Positions 7,904 through 16,760 of a stretch of 64,000 bases of DNA are shown in pieces. Each line of letters opens with the position of its first letter. Position 1 is the stretch's first letter. The translations under genes were made by a program, and so were the position numbers. The DNA is taken from contig SAQE01000003.1 in assembly GCA_004020545.1 (NCBI GenBank), positions 186,001 through 250,000 on the forward strand, read 5' to 3'. Origin of the DNA: Mesorhizobium sp. (GTDB lineage: Bacteria > Pseudomonadota > Alphaproteobacteria > Rhizobiales > Rhizobiaceae). Under the pieces are notes generated by a model. It did not search any database. It was not told where the DNA came from and saw only the letters and a program-made list of their open reading frames with translations.

Positions 7904-8431
7904 GTGAGGCAGGCATTCAGGACGAGGGGCGTGGTTGTTGCCGCGGCGCTCCTGCTTGCCGTGGTCATTGACAGTGCTCAGGCCGGTCCGGATCTCGGCA
8001 ACTGGCGTGTCGACGCCGACGGCGACGGCCAGGTAACGGCATCACTTTACGCCACCAACAAGTTGATCACCGGCGGCGGTGCGCTGGGCTACAGCCCGGT
8101 GCTGACGCTGGCCTGCCGGCCCGGCGGCGAACCGCGCTGGAGCGAATGGCTGCAGCTCAACGACGCGGTCTCCGCCAGCCGCAAGATCACCATGTCGGTC
8201 ATGGTCGACGGCGGCAGCAAATTCGATGAGAGCTGGTCTGTCGGCCCGCGCGGCAAATTGCTGGTCAGGGAAGGCGATGACGGCATCAAGCGGCTGGTTT
8301 CGGCGAACCGTCTGTTGCTGTCATGGCGTTTCGGTCTGTTGTCCGGGCGTGGCGAGGCCGATTTCGAGCTCGCCGGGCTCTCCGAGGCGATCGGCCAGAT
8401 CGCGGCAAGCTGCAACACCGATCCGCCGTGA
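7904..8431 (+). CDS. Secreted protein of unknown function, 175 aa
   Basis: I placed the start at the GTG at 7904, which sits 5 nt behind a perfect GGAGG; an in-frame TTG at 7892 overlaps that SD. The protein then begins MRQAFRTRGVVVAAALLLAV, with a signal peptide cut after AQA (about residue 27). The mature part has two Cys (LACRPGG and AASCNTD) that could form a disulfide and looks beta-rich (TMSVMVDGG, LLLSWRFGLL, FELAGLSEAI). The ending loosely recalls VasI/TagN-like and other small periplasmic proteins, but I cannot assign a family. It has its own intergenic region and no operon partner. Confidence 0.75.
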   Translation: MRQAFRTRGVVVAAALLLAVVIDSAQAGPDLGNWRVDADGDGQVTASLYATNKLITGGGALGYSPVLTLACRPGGEPRWSEWLQLNDAVSASRKITMSVMVDGGSKFDESWSVGPRGKLLVREGDDGIKRLVSANRLLLSWRFGLLSGRGEADFELAGLSEAIGQIAASCNTDPP

Positions 8432-8607
8432 GCCGGCTCGGACTATAACCCTTCGCAAATGTTGGCTTTCCTATCCGATGGCCGGATTCTGTGGTATGCA
8501 GGTAACGCAACTCCACTGGGGGGATGCGGATATTCCGATCTGCCATGAAGTGCAGCATGCCGCCGCGACCGGCACGCTGGCGCAATGGCGATCAGGGAGG
8601 AAATGCC

Positions 8608-8988
8608 ATGCGCGCACTCGCGTTCTTAGCCATCATGCCTGCTGTCGCCTTCGCCGTGAACCCGTCACGGGCACAGGATGCCGCTGCAGGCGAGAAGGTC
8701 TTCACCAAATGCAAGGTTTGTCACGTCGCTGACAAGGATCAGAACAAGGTTGGTCCATCGCTGAACGGCGTCATCGGGCGCACGGCGGGCACGCACCCCG
8801 ATTTCACCTATTCCACGGCCATGATCGAAGCCGGAAAATCCGGCGTCAAATGGGACGAGCCCACACTGACAACGTATCTTCACGATCCCAAGGCCATGGT
8901 CAAAGGGACAAAGATGGCGTTTCCCGGCCTCAAGAACGATCAGGACATAGTCAACGTCATCGCTTACCTGAAACAGTTTTCCAAGTAA
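8608..8988 (+). CDS. Soluble class I cytochrome c (c2/c550 type)
   Basis: The 126-residue precursor has a signal peptide ending at about SRAQD (residue 23). The heme-binding motif CKVCH is at residues 35-39, and the axial Met probably lies in GTKMAFPGL near the C-terminus, giving a 100-residue mature c-type cytochrome in the periplasm. Segments GPSLNGVIGRTAGTHPDF and the final IAYLKQFSK are typical of cytochrome c2/c550. The start at 8608 follows AGGGAGG by 7 nt. It may feed the coxMNOP-type oxidase encoded 2 kb downstream; that link is inference. Confidence 0.93.
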   Translation: MRALAFLAIMPAVAFAVNPSRAQDAAAGEKVFTKCKVCHVADKDQNKVGPSLNGVIGRTAGTHPDFTYSTAMIEAGKSGVKWDEPTLTTYLHDPKAMVKGTKMAFPGLKNDQDIVNVIAYLKQFSK

Positions 8989-9066
8989 GCAACCCCACCG
9001 GTGGTGGCCTGCTCATCCCGAAGGAAGATCGTCGGCACTGCTGCCGGAATGCTGCGCCCTGCGCCG

Positions 9067-9147
9067 TCACGAAGGCAGCGCAAAGAATCCCAATGCCAGC
9101 AGGATGATTATGCCAAGGCCGAGTATGAGAAGCGTCCGCGTGTCCAT
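9067..9147 (-). CDS. Very small membrane peptide, 26 aa
   Basis: The minus-strand frame encodes MDTRTLLILGLGIIILLALG followed by FFALPS: a short charged start and a single transmembrane helix. AAGGTGA lies about 5 nt before the ATG. The frame extends upstream without stop, but only this part looks like a protein. It resembles the many one-helix DUF3309-type peptides of rhizobia. Function unknown. Confidence 0.55.
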   Translation of the reverse strand: MDTRTLLILGLGIIILLALGFFALPS

Positions 9148-9231
9148 CACGTTCACCTTCGCAGCCTGAGAATACCGAAAAAGCAGCTCTGGAGCCAGCG
9201 CGCCGCTGCGCTTTAAGTCTTTGTTTTGACG

Positions 9232-9278
9232 CATGTCGTTCGCCCAAAAACCGCCGCGCACTTTTGGGCGACATGCGT
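9232..9278. repeat. Rhizobial REP-like palindrome (copy 1)
   Basis: GCATGTCG-TTCG-CCCAAAA at the left pairs with TTTTGGGCGACATGC at the right, apart from a 4-nt bulge, around the core ACCGCCGCGCAC. The core AAACCG...GCACTTTT recurs in the elements at 33.07 and 41.17 kb, and a more diverged form occurs at 29.6 kb. Confidence 0.7.
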
Positions 9279-9423
9279 TAGCCGGCGCCGACCAGAGGGC
9301 GACAAATCCGGCTCAAGGGAGTATGTTGGCAGCGGGTGCAGGTCGCGGTTTGCGTGGCCAATCACGCAGAGCGGTAGCACCGTGAAATCCGCGACCTTGC
9401 CTGACCCGTCTGGAGGAATGGTC

Positions 9424-10242
9424 ATGGCGAGCTTTCACGTGATTGCAGGCGTTGGTGAAACGCTGGAGCATACCAGAGTGAGAAAGATCGGCGTTGCCGA
9501 TCTTTTCGACGCGCTCAGGCGCGGCGTCGACGATTTCATGGTCAAACCCTCGCACATTGTCTTTCTGTGCATGATCTATCCGCTCGTCGGTGTGGTGCTT
9601 GCCACCTGGACATCGGGAGCAAACGCGCTGCCGTTGCTGTTTCCGATGGTGTCGGGCTTTGCGCTGATCGGCCCGTTCGCGGCGATCGGCCTCTATGAGA
9701 TCAGCCGCAGGCGGGAAGCCGGGCTCGATGCCTCTTGGGGGCACGCGTTCGAGGTTAGAAACTCCCCGGCATTGCCGGCCATCGCGGCAGTCGGGATCAT
9801 GCTGTTTGCGATCTTCATCGCTTGGCTTTTGACCGCCAAGATATTCTACGAGCAGCTGTTCGGCCCCGAGCCGCCGGCGTCGCTGTCCAGCTTCATCGCG
9901 GAGATATTCGCCACCGGGCGCGGCTGGACGCTGATCGTGCTGGGCCACGCCATAGGGTTCGTATTCGCCGTGGTTGTGTTGTGCACCACCGTGGTCGCTT
10001 TCCCGCTGCTGCTCGATCGCGACGTCGGCGCCTACGAAGCCATCCACACCTCGGTGCGCGTGGTCCTGGCCAACCCGATCGTTATGGCAATCTGGGGACT
10101 CATCGTCGCCGTTGGTCTGATCATCGGCTCGCTGCCGGTGTTCGCCGGGCTGGCTATGGTGCTGCCGATCCTCGGTCACGCCACCTGGCATCTCTACCGC
10201 AAGGTTGTAGAGCCGCCGGCTGGCCCCAAACCGGCGAACTGA
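9424..10242 (+). CDS. DUF2189 domain integral membrane protein
   Basis: The 272-residue protein has about six transmembrane helices (IVFLCMIYPLVGVVL, LPLLFPMVSGFALIGP, AAVGIMLFAIFIAWLL, AIGFVFAVVVLCTTVV, PIVMAIWGLIVAVGLI, VFAGLAMVLPILGHATW). The layout, with a short charged N-terminus (IGVADLFDALRRGVDDF) and a GLYEISRRRE loop, fits DUF2189. I chose the second ATG (9424): GGAGG at 9412-9416 is one base from the first ATG (9418) but 7 nt from the second. Function is unknown; relatives are often near cytochrome oxidase genes, as here. Confidence 0.85.
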   Translation: MASFHVIAGVGETLEHTRVRKIGVADLFDALRRGVDDFMVKPSHIVFLCMIYPLVGVVLATWTSGANALPLLFPMVSGFALIGPFAAIGLYEISRRREAGLDASWGHAFEVRNSPALPAIAAVGIMLFAIFIAWLLTAKIFYEQLFGPEPPASLSSFIAEIFATGRGWTLIVLGHAIGFVFAVVVLCTTVVAFPLLLDRDVGAYEAIHTSVRVVLANPIVMAIWGLIVAVGLIIGSLPVFAGLAMVLPILGHATWHLYRKVVEPPAGPKPAN

Positions 10243-10283
10243 GCAGGTCCTGTTGTGACGGACCGGCGAGAGTGCCGGTGCGC

Positions 10284-10757
10284 TCAATAGGCCCGGTGGC
10301 TGAACCGCGCCTGACGCGCGCCCGTGGTCAGGTTGCGGAAATCCTTGCCGCTGACATGCACAAGCGTCTTGTGGTCGCCGCCCTCGAAATAGATGTCGGC
10401 GGCATCGCCAAGGCTTTCATCCAGAATGACCGGCACATCATAGGCAGCGCCGATCGGCGGTATGGCGCCGATGTCGCAATCATCGAAGAGCGATACCACC
10501 TCGTCCTCGGAAGCGAGCCCGAGACGCTTGTCCATCACGTCCTGCAGCTTGCCGAGTTCGATCCTGTGGGTGCTTGGGACCACGGCCAGCGCATAACCGA
10601 GTTCGTGGTGAACGACCACCGACTTCGCCATGATGCTGCCGGGCACATGCGCGGCGATGGCGCTCTGTCTGCTGGTGGCGGTTCGATGATGTGCGACGGT
10701 GTCGTAGAGGATTCCCTTGCTGTCGATAAAGTTCCTCAGTCTGCTTGCTATCGTCAT
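10284..10757 (-). CDS. YbaK/EbsC-family aminoacyl-tRNA deacylase-like protein
   Basis: The 157-residue single-domain protein (MTIASRLRNFIDSKGILYDT) resembles the YbaK/ProX editing domain family, which hydrolyses mischarged tRNA. Supporting features are HHRTATSRQSA near the N-terminus, the central SVVVHHELGYALAVVPS strand, and a glycine-rich IPPIGAAYDVPVILDESL segment. The start at 10757 has AGAGGA upstream; the frame extends 11 codons further. The substrate (Cys-, Ala- or Pro-tRNA) cannot be told. Confidence 0.8.
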   Translation of the reverse strand: MTIASRLRNFIDSKGILYDTVAHHRTATSRQSAIAAHVPGSIMAKSVVVHHELGYALAVVPSTHRIELGKLQDVMDKRLGLASEDEVVSLFDDCDIGAIPPIGAAYDVPVILDESLGDAADIYFEGGDHKTLVHVSGKDFRNLTTGARQARFSHRAY

Positions 10758-10900
10758 TTTCCGCGTCCTCTGCTTGAGTTCACGACGCATGCGTCAAACC
10801 AAAATGGACAGGCGGCCTTATTGTTTCATGGCCAGTTGTTTCATGGCAAAGGCACCCGCCGTTCCCGGCTGGTTGTGTCGCGGCTGGATCGAACCGCGCG

Positions 10901-11305
10901 TCAGGGGCCGGGCCCGAAAAATGCGATACGGGTCAACAGCGTATAGTCGGCTTCGAGGACCATCATCGTCACGAAAACCAGCACCAGTATCGGCGGCAGG
11001 ACGATCGCATACATCATCGCCAGCCGCTCCCAGGCCATATGCATGAAGACGGCGACGATCAGTCCCGCCTTGAGCATCATGAAGATCAGTATCAGCGACC
11101 ATCTGAGATAGCCGTGGATACCGAAATAGTCGACCAGATAGGAGCAGGTGCTGAGGATGAACAGCCACGCCCACACCACCAGGTAGAGCTTGATCGGGTG
11201 CTCCTGATGTACCTCTGCATGAGCGGCTGCCGTCGTGGCCGCATCCTGCGCGTGGGTGCCGTGCAGTGCGTGTTGTCCGAGACCGTTTGCGGTTGCTTCA
11301 GCCAT
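10901..11305 (-). CDS. Cytochrome c oxidase subunit IV family protein
   Basis: The 134-residue protein has a His/Ala-rich N-terminus (to about residue 35) and three transmembrane helices (LYLVVWAWLFILSTCSYLV; LILIFMMLKAGLIVAVFMHM; YAIVLPPILVLVFVTMMVL). The MLKAGLIVAVFMHM segment is characteristic of the prokaryotic subunit IV (CyoD/COX4_pro) family. It is the last gene of the five-gene oxidase operon, 27 nt after coxP. Likely a structural or assembly subunit. Confidence 0.88.
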   Translation of the reverse strand: MAEATANGLGQHALHGTHAQDAATTAAAHAEVHQEHPIKLYLVVWAWLFILSTCSYLVDYFGIHGYLRWSLILIFMMLKAGLIVAVFMHMAWERLAMMYAIVLPPILVLVFVTMMVLEADYTLLTRIAFFGPGP

Positions 11306-11331
11306 ATCTGCCTCTCAACAAAGCCTGCCTC

Positions 11332-12054
11332 TCACCAAAGATAGAAGAAGGCGAAGATGAACACCCAGACCAGGTCGACGAAGTGCCAGTAGAGTCCCAT
11401 GATCTCGACATTCTCGTAGCGACCGCGGCGGCTGGTAAAAAAGCCGGGCCGGCCGACGTCGAAGTCGCCGCGCCAGACCTTTCGCGCCACGATGATCAGG
11501 AAGATCACGCCGATGGTCACATGCGTGCCGTGGAAGCCGGTGATCATGAAGAAGGACGATCCGAACTGCGCGGCGCCCCAGGGATTGCCCCAGGGCCGCA
11601 CCCCCTCGGTGATGAGCTTGGTCCATTCGAAGGCCTGCATGCCGACGAAGGTCGCGCCGAGCGCGGCGGTCAAAAGCATCAGGATCGCGGTTTTGCGGCG
11701 ATCGCGGCGGTAGCCGAAATTGACGGCCATGGCCATGGTTCCGCTGCTCGAGATCAGCACGAAGGTCATGATGGCGATCAGGATGAGCGGGATCTCCGAG
11801 CCGCCGATGCGCAAGGCGAAGACCTCGCTTGGATTCGGCCACGGCACGCGCGTGGAAATCCGCGCCGTCATGTAGGAAAGCAGGAAGCAACCGAAGATGA
11901 AGGTGTCGCTGAGCAGGAAGATCCACATCATGGCCTTGCCCCAGGACACGTTCTTGAACGCGCGCTGATCCGAGGCCCAATCGGCAGCGATCCCGCGCCA
12001 GCCGGCCGGCCGTGCGGCCATCTGGTCGGTATGCATCAGGCTCGTCTCAGCCAT
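11332..12054 (-). CDS. coxP: Cytochrome c oxidase subunit III, second copy (CoxP-like)
   Basis: The 240-residue protein has the heme-copper oxidase subunit III fold. MMWIFLLSDTFIFGCFLLSY is the conserved early helix, followed by WTKLITEG, MITGFHGTHVTIGVIFLI and the final ENVEIMGLYWHFVDLVWVFI. Subunit III stabilises the core complex and helps proton uptake; it carries no metal. It sits 10 nt behind the first subunit III gene, and the order II-I-III-III matches Bradyrhizobium coxMNOP, an alternative aa3-type oxidase. It is more similar to standard CtaE than its neighbour is. Confidence 0.9.
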   Translation of the reverse strand: MAETSLMHTDQMAARPAGWRGIAADWASDQRAFKNVSWGKAMMWIFLLSDTFIFGCFLLSYMTARISTRVPWPNPSEVFALRIGGSEIPLILIAIMTFVLISSSGTMAMAVNFGYRRDRRKTAILMLLTAALGATFVGMQAFEWTKLITEGVRPWGNPWGAAQFGSSFFMITGFHGTHVTIGVIFLIIVARKVWRGDFDVGRPGFFTSRRGRYENVEIMGLYWHFVDLVWVFIFAFFYLW

Positions 12055-12064
12055 CGCCGGTCTC

Positions 12065-12772
12065 CTAGGTCAGCAGCCGTTGGCAAATGTCGATGATTGT
12101 CGCCGCCCAGCCGGCCAGAACGGCGAAGATGCCGAGCCAGACGAAAAGCAGGAAATGCCAATACATGGCGCAGAGTTCGACGCCGAGGCGCAACCGCTCC
12201 GGCCGGCCGCCGTTCCAGGCACTGGCGCTCGTCCTGCCAAGGCCGACCAGCCCGCCCATTATGTGCAGGCCATGCATTGCGGTGATCAGATAGAAGAAGC
12301 TGTTGGCCGGGTTGGAGGCCAGCAGGTAGCCGTCCTCGGTCAGCTGCCGCCAGGCCACCAACTGGCCGACCAGGAAGGCGAGAGCGGTCAGCCCGGCCGT
12401 TGCAAGACCGAGCTTCACCATGTCCAACTGGCCTCTGCGCGCGGCGACCACGGCGCATTGCAGCGCGACGCTGCTCAGCACCAGCACGCCGGTGTTCAGC
12501 CACAGCAGGCGCGGCAGCGGCAGCGGCCGCCAGTCCGATAAGCCCATGCGCATGAAATAGGCGCTGGTGAACAGCGAGAACAGGCAGCCGACGACGGCGA
12601 GGAAGACGCCGAGGCCGATCTTGGCGGTGGGCAGGGGCGACCGGCCGAGGTCGACAAAATCCTCCCCGGCCATGCCTTGCTCGAGCCATGGCTTCGCCAG
12701 CAGCCGCTGGTGCGAAAGCCACCATCCGGCAAAGCCGGCGATGACGAGCAGGAAGACCAGGATGACGCTCAT
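12065..12772 (-). CDS. coxO: Cytochrome c oxidase subunit III-like, first copy (CoxO-like)
   Basis: The 235-residue protein has about seven transmembrane helices. FFYLITAMHGLHIMGGLVGL and the terminal ELCAMYWHFLLFVWLGIF are clear subunit III motifs, while the N-terminal part is diverged compared with coxP. Its ATG overlaps the coxN stop by 4 nt (ATGA), which points to translational coupling. Two unequal subunit III genes in a row are known from coxMNOP. Whether both enter the same complex is not shown. Confidence 0.88.
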   Translation of the reverse strand: MSVILVFLLVIAGFAGWWLSHQRLLAKPWLEQGMAGEDFVDLGRSPLPTAKIGLGVFLAVVGCLFSLFTSAYFMRMGLSDWRPLPLPRLLWLNTGVLVLSSVALQCAVVAARRGQLDMVKLGLATAGLTALAFLVGQLVAWRQLTEDGYLLASNPANSFFYLITAMHGLHIMGGLVGLGRTSASAWNGGRPERLRLGVELCAMYWHFLLFVWLGIFAVLAGWAATIIDICQRLLT

Positions 12773-14538
12773 GTCGGCTCCCTGGAGGGACCGAAGGTGC
12801 CTGGCACGTTCTGCGGGATGAAGTCCTGCTTGGCGCCCGGCACGCTGTAGTCATAGGCCCAGCGATAGACGATCGGCAGCTCCTTGCCGAAATTGCCATG
12901 CGCCGGCGGCGTCTCAGGCGTCTGCCACTCGAGCGTCGTTGCCCGCCAGGGGTTGCCGCCGGCCTCGCGGCCATGGCGGATGCTCCAGATCAGGTTGAAC
13001 AGGAACACCATCTGGGCGAAGCCGACGATGAAGGCCATGATGCTGATGAACGAGTTCAGGTGATGGGCCGACTCCGTCATTATCGTCATGTCGGTCAGTT
13101 CGGCGTAGCGCCGAGGAACGCCCATCAGGCCGAGATAGTGCATGGGGAAGAAGATCAGATAGGCGCCGAGGAAGGTGACCCAGAAATGGAAGCGGCCGAG
13201 CGTCTCGTCGAGCATCCGGCCGCTGACCTTCGGATACCAGTGATAGATCGCGCCGAAGATAACCAGGATCGGCGCGACGCCCATCACCATGTGGAAATGG
13301 GCGACCACGAACATCGTGTCCGACAGCGGCACGTCGACGACGACGTTCCCGAGGAACAGTCCCGTCAGGCCACCGTTGACGAAGGTGACGATGAAGGCGA
13401 GCGCGAACAGCATGGGGATGGTGAGGTGGATGTCGCCGCGCCACAGCGTCAGCACCCAGTTATAGACCTTGATCGCGGTCGGCACGGCAATGATCAACGT
13501 CGTGGTGGCGAAGAAGAAACCGAAATAAGGATTCATGCCGCTGACATACATGTGGTGCGCCCAGACCACGAAGCTCAGCGCGCCGATGGCGATGATGGCC
13601 CAGACCATCATGCGGTAGCCGAAGATATTCTTGCGCGCATGCGTGCTGATCAGGTCGGACACGATGCCGAAGGCCGGCAGGGCCACGATGTAGACTTCCG
13701 GGTGGCCGAAGAACCAGAACAGGTGCTGGAACAGGATCGGGCTGCCGCCATTGTGCTGCAGCTGCTCGCCCATCTCGACGATCGCCGGCATGAAGAAGGA
13801 GGTGCCGAGCAGACGGTCGAGCAGCATCATCACGCAAGCGACGAACAGCGCCGGGAAGGCGAGCAGCGCCATGACGGTGGCGGTGAAGATGCCCCAGACG
13901 GTGAGCGGCAGGCGCATAAGGGTCATGCCGCGCGTACGGCCCTGCAGCACCGTCACCACATAGTTCAGGCCACCCATGGTGAAGCCGATGATGAACAGGA
14001 TGAGCGAAGAGAGCATCAGGATGATGCCCCAATCCTGGCCGCCCGGCGTGCCGGTCATGATGGCCTGCGGCGGGTAGAGCGTCCAGCCTGCGCCCGTCGG
14101 TCCGCCCGGCGCAAAGAAGCTCGACACCAGAACGAGCACGGCGAGCAGATAGACCCAGTAGCTCAGCATGTTGACATAGGGAAAGACCATATCGCGGGCG
14201 CCGACCATCAGCGGGATGAGGTAGTTGCCGAAGCCGCCAAGGAAGAGCGCGGTGAGCAGGTAGATCACCATGATCATGCCGTGCACGGTGATGAACTGGT
14301 AATAGGCTTCCGGGGTGATGAAGTCGAACGTGCCGGGAAAACCAAGCTGCAGGCGCATCAGCCAGGACAGCACCAGCGCCACAAGACCGATGGCCGTTGC
14401 CGTCGCCGAATACTGGACCGCAATGACCTTGGCGTCCTGAGAGAAGACATATTTCGTCCACCAGCTATGCGGATGGTAGAGTTCCACCTCTCCGACTTCG
14501 GCGGGCGGAACGGCATCTGCGGGCGTGACGTCGACCAT
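12769..14538 (-). CDS. coxN: Cytochrome c oxidase subunit I (CoxN, CtaD family)
   Basis: The 589-residue protein has at least 12 transmembrane helices and is the catalytic subunit with low-spin heme and the heme-CuB site. Ligand motifs are all present: FITVHGMIMVIYLL (heme His), FFGHPEVYIVALPAFG (CuB His, with the Glu and Tyr of type A oxidases), VWAHHMYVSGMN (CuB His pair) and VVAHFHMVMGV (heme ligands). The start at 14538 follows GGAGG with about 9 nt spacing. It is 22 nt behind coxM and overlaps coxO by 4 nt. Heme type cannot be read directly. Confidence 0.96.
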   Translation of the reverse strand: MVDVTPADAVPPAEVGEVELYHPHSWWTKYVFSQDAKVIAVQYSATATAIGLVALVLSWLMRLQLGFPGTFDFITPEAYYQFITVHGMIMVIYLLTALFLGGFGNYLIPLMVGARDMVFPYVNMLSYWVYLLAVLVLVSSFFAPGGPTGAGWTLYPPQAIMTGTPGGQDWGIILMLSSLILFIIGFTMGGLNYVVTVLQGRTRGMTLMRLPLTVWGIFTATVMALLAFPALFVACVMMLLDRLLGTSFFMPAIVEMGEQLQHNGGSPILFQHLFWFFGHPEVYIVALPAFGIVSDLISTHARKNIFGYRMMVWAIIAIGALSFVVWAHHMYVSGMNPYFGFFFATTTLIIAVPTAIKVYNWVLTLWRGDIHLTIPMLFALAFIVTFVNGGLTGLFLGNVVVDVPLSDTMFVVAHFHMVMGVAPILVIFGAIYHWYPKVSGRMLDETLGRFHFWVTFLGAYLIFFPMHYLGLMGVPRRYAELTDMTIMTESAHHLNSFISIMAFIVGFAQMVFLFNLIWSIRHGREAGGNPWRATTLEWQTPETPPAHGNFGKELPIVYRWAYDYSVPGAKQDFIPQNVPGTFGPSREPT

Positions 14539-14560
14539 TTGGAGCACCTCCGTGCCCTGT

Positions 14561-15445
14561 TCAGCGGGCCTCGACAGTTTCGAGTTTTGCCGCAATGTCG
14601 GGACCGGACGCCGTCGTCTCTCCTGGCCGGCGGTCCGCGGAGCCCGTCTGCTGGGGTGCCGACAATTGCGCAAAAGTCTGTTGCTGGCCGAGCCAGGCCT
14701 GGTAGTCCTGCTCGGTATCGACCACGACCACGCCATGCATCAGCGGGTGCCCCTGGCCGCATAACTCGGCGCACAAGACCTGGAAGGTTCCGGTTCTGGT
14801 TGGGGTGAACCAGAAATAAGTGACGGATCCGGGGATCATGTCCATCTTGGCGCGAAATTCCGGGATATAGAAATCATGCAGCACATCGATCGAACGCAGC
14901 AGCACCTTGACCGGTTTGCCGACCGGCAGGTGCAGATCGGCGGCCTCGACCAGGACATCGTCCTGGCCGTTCGGATCTTTGGGAGCAACGCCTAACGGAT
15001 TGTCAGAGGTTACGTCGCGGGTATCCGAAGTTCCGAGCTTGCCGTCCTTGCCGGGCAGGCGGAAGCTCCACTGCCATTGCTGACCGACAACCTCGATGTC
15101 GGCCGCCTCGCTTGGAACGTTGACGAAGCGGCTCCAGACGAACAGACCTGGAACCAGAAGGGCCGTGACGCCGACGGCGGTGACGACCGTCAGCCACGAT
15201 TCGAGGCGCCTGTTCTCCGGCTCATAGGCCGCGCGGTTGCCTTCGCGATGGCGGAAGCGGAACACGCAATAGGCCATGAAAAGCACGACGGCGCTGAAGA
15301 CAACGCCGGTGATCCAGAAGGTGATTATGATGGTGTTGTCGATATAGTCCCAATTCGACGCAATCGGCGTCCACCACCATGGGCTCAGGAAGTGGAACAA
15401 CACCGAGCCCACAACGACTAAAACGAGTACAAGCGCAATCGCCAT
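14561..15445 (-). CDS. coxM: Cytochrome c oxidase subunit II (CoxM, CtaC family)
   Basis: The 294-residue protein has two N-terminal membrane helices and a periplasmic cupredoxin domain. The CuA site is complete: HDFYIPEFR (first His) and CAELCGQGHPLMHG (two Cys, His, Met), with the aromatic GQQWQWSF near residue 120. There is no C-terminal cytochrome c domain, so a separate cytochrome c must deliver electrons. The start at 15445 has GGGAGG upstream. First gene of the coxMNOP-like operon; no assembly genes (ctaB, ctaG) are linked. Confidence 0.95.
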   Translation of the reverse strand: MAIALVLVLVVVGSVLFHFLSPWWWTPIASNWDYIDNTIIITFWITGVVFSAVVLFMAYCVFRFRHREGNRAAYEPENRRLESWLTVVTAVGVTALLVPGLFVWSRFVNVPSEAADIEVVGQQWQWSFRLPGKDGKLGTSDTRDVTSDNPLGVAPKDPNGQDDVLVEAADLHLPVGKPVKVLLRSIDVLHDFYIPEFRAKMDMIPGSVTYFWFTPTRTGTFQVLCAELCGQGHPLMHGVVVVDTEQDYQAWLGQQQTFAQLSAPQQTGSADRRPGETTASGPDIAAKLETVEAR

Positions 15446-15777
15446 GTCCCGTTCCTCCCGATACTTCACAGGCGCGTGAGGCAGCCCAGGGAAATACCAG
15501 GGCGCATCATGCTCGATTTCCGGTTGAAATTCCAGAGCCGACTATCTGCTGTGCAAAACGTCACTGCGCGCCCGAACTTACAGGCGGTGGGCTGGGCCTT
15601 GAAGCGCGTCGCGCCAACACGAATTACCCGTCACCGAGGAAGCCCTGAACGATGACCGCCGGCATGAAAGCTACACGCTGGCAGCCGCAGCAGCTGCGCG
15701 CAGTCCGTAGGATGTGACCGACCAAGTGCCGTCAGGCATATGGACCGCTAGCTCGCAGCACCCTTCATCTTGAGTAG
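15446..15777. other. Intergenic region between radC and the oxidase operon
   Basis: These 332 nt hold no recognisable gene. The promoter of the oxidase operon should lie in the left part, but I see no clear -35/-10 box, nor an FNR/FixK-like TTGAT-N4-ATCAA site. Confidence 0.5.
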
Positions 15778-16530
15778 CTAGATCAAAAGCAGGCCCTTCA
15801 TCGAGGCATTGCCCTTGCGGCCGATGATGATGTGGTCGTGCACCGCGATGCCGAGGGGCTTCGCCGTGTCGATGATCTGCTTGGTCATCTCGATGTCGGC
15901 GCGTGACGGTGTCGGATCGCCGGACGGATGGTTGTGGACAAGGATGATGGCGCTGGCGGAAAGTTCAAGCGCGCGCTTGACCACCTCGCGCGGATAAACA
16001 GGCGTGTGGTCGACGGTGCCGGTCTGCTGCACCTCGTCGGCGATCAGCGCGTTTTTCTTGTCGAGGAAGAGGATGCGGAACTGCTCGCGGGTCTCGAACG
16101 CCATGGCGGAGCGGCAATAGTCGAGGAGCTGCGTCCAGTTCGACAGCACCTCGCGGCCCTGCACCTCGCCGCGCGCCATGCGCTGCGCGGTAGCGGCGAT
16201 GACCTTGAGATCCGTCGCCACCGCCGGGCCGATGCCTTTGACTTCCTCGAGCAGCGACGCCGGCGCGCCGAGCACTTCGGCGAGCGAGCCGAAGCGGGCG
16301 ATCAGCGCCTTGGCGATCGGCTTGGTGTCGACGCGCGGGATCAGCCGGAAGAGCAGGAGCTCGAGCAGTTCATAGTCGGGCAGAGCGTCCGCGCCGCCGG
16401 CGACGAAACGTTCGCGCAGACGATCGCGATGGCCGTGGTAATGCGGCTTTTCGGCCGGTTCGGCCTTCGCGGGCCGCCGGATCGGCAGCTCCGCGAAAAA
16501 TCCCCGCTCGTCGTCGCCGGTTTCCCCCAT
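15778..16530 (-). CDS. radC: RadC family JAB/MPN domain protein
   Basis: A 250-residue protein with helix-hairpin-helix residues in the middle ([19 protein letters not shown]) and a C-terminal JAMM metalloprotease-like core, [20 protein letters not shown], containing the HxH and downstream Asp zinc ligands. The N-terminal 25 residues are charged and variable. RadC was named for DNA repair, but that role is disputed and the true function is unknown. Convergent neighbours are absent; it stands alone. Confidence 0.94.
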   Translation of the reverse strand: MGETGDDERGFFAELPIRRPAKAEPAEKPHYHGHRDRLRERFVAGGADALPDYELLELLLFRLIPRVDTKPIAKALIARFGSLAEVLGAPASLLEEVKGIGPAVATDLKVIAATAQRMARGEVQGREVLSNWTQLLDYCRSAMAFETREQFRILFLDKKNALIADEVQQTGTVDHTPVYPREVVKRALELSASAIILVHNHPSGDPTPSRADIEMTKQIIDTAKPLGIAVHDHIIIGRKGNASMKGLLLI

Positions 16531-16760
16531 AGGCCGCCCGCTCTTGGCCGGAAAAGCCCCGGCAGGAAGAAACTCTAAGCCGGCAGGCCGGGCCCAGTCG
16601 AGTTTTTTCGGCGCGAGTGCGAAAATCCTGCACCGGCTTCGGTCATGTCGACGGTATGCGCGTGTCGAAGGCGACGAAGGCGCTCACAGCGCGAGGAGGG
16701 CGCGAAAAAGCCCCCCGAACAGCGACTCAAATGCCCCGCAGGCGGCTTCGTTTTGCCTTG

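Noticed and set aside
12898-14808. Plus-strand open frame of about 640 codons opposite coxN
   Set aside because: It is the complement of a well-conserved oxidase subunit; the peptide is His/Glu/Asp-rich with no domain.
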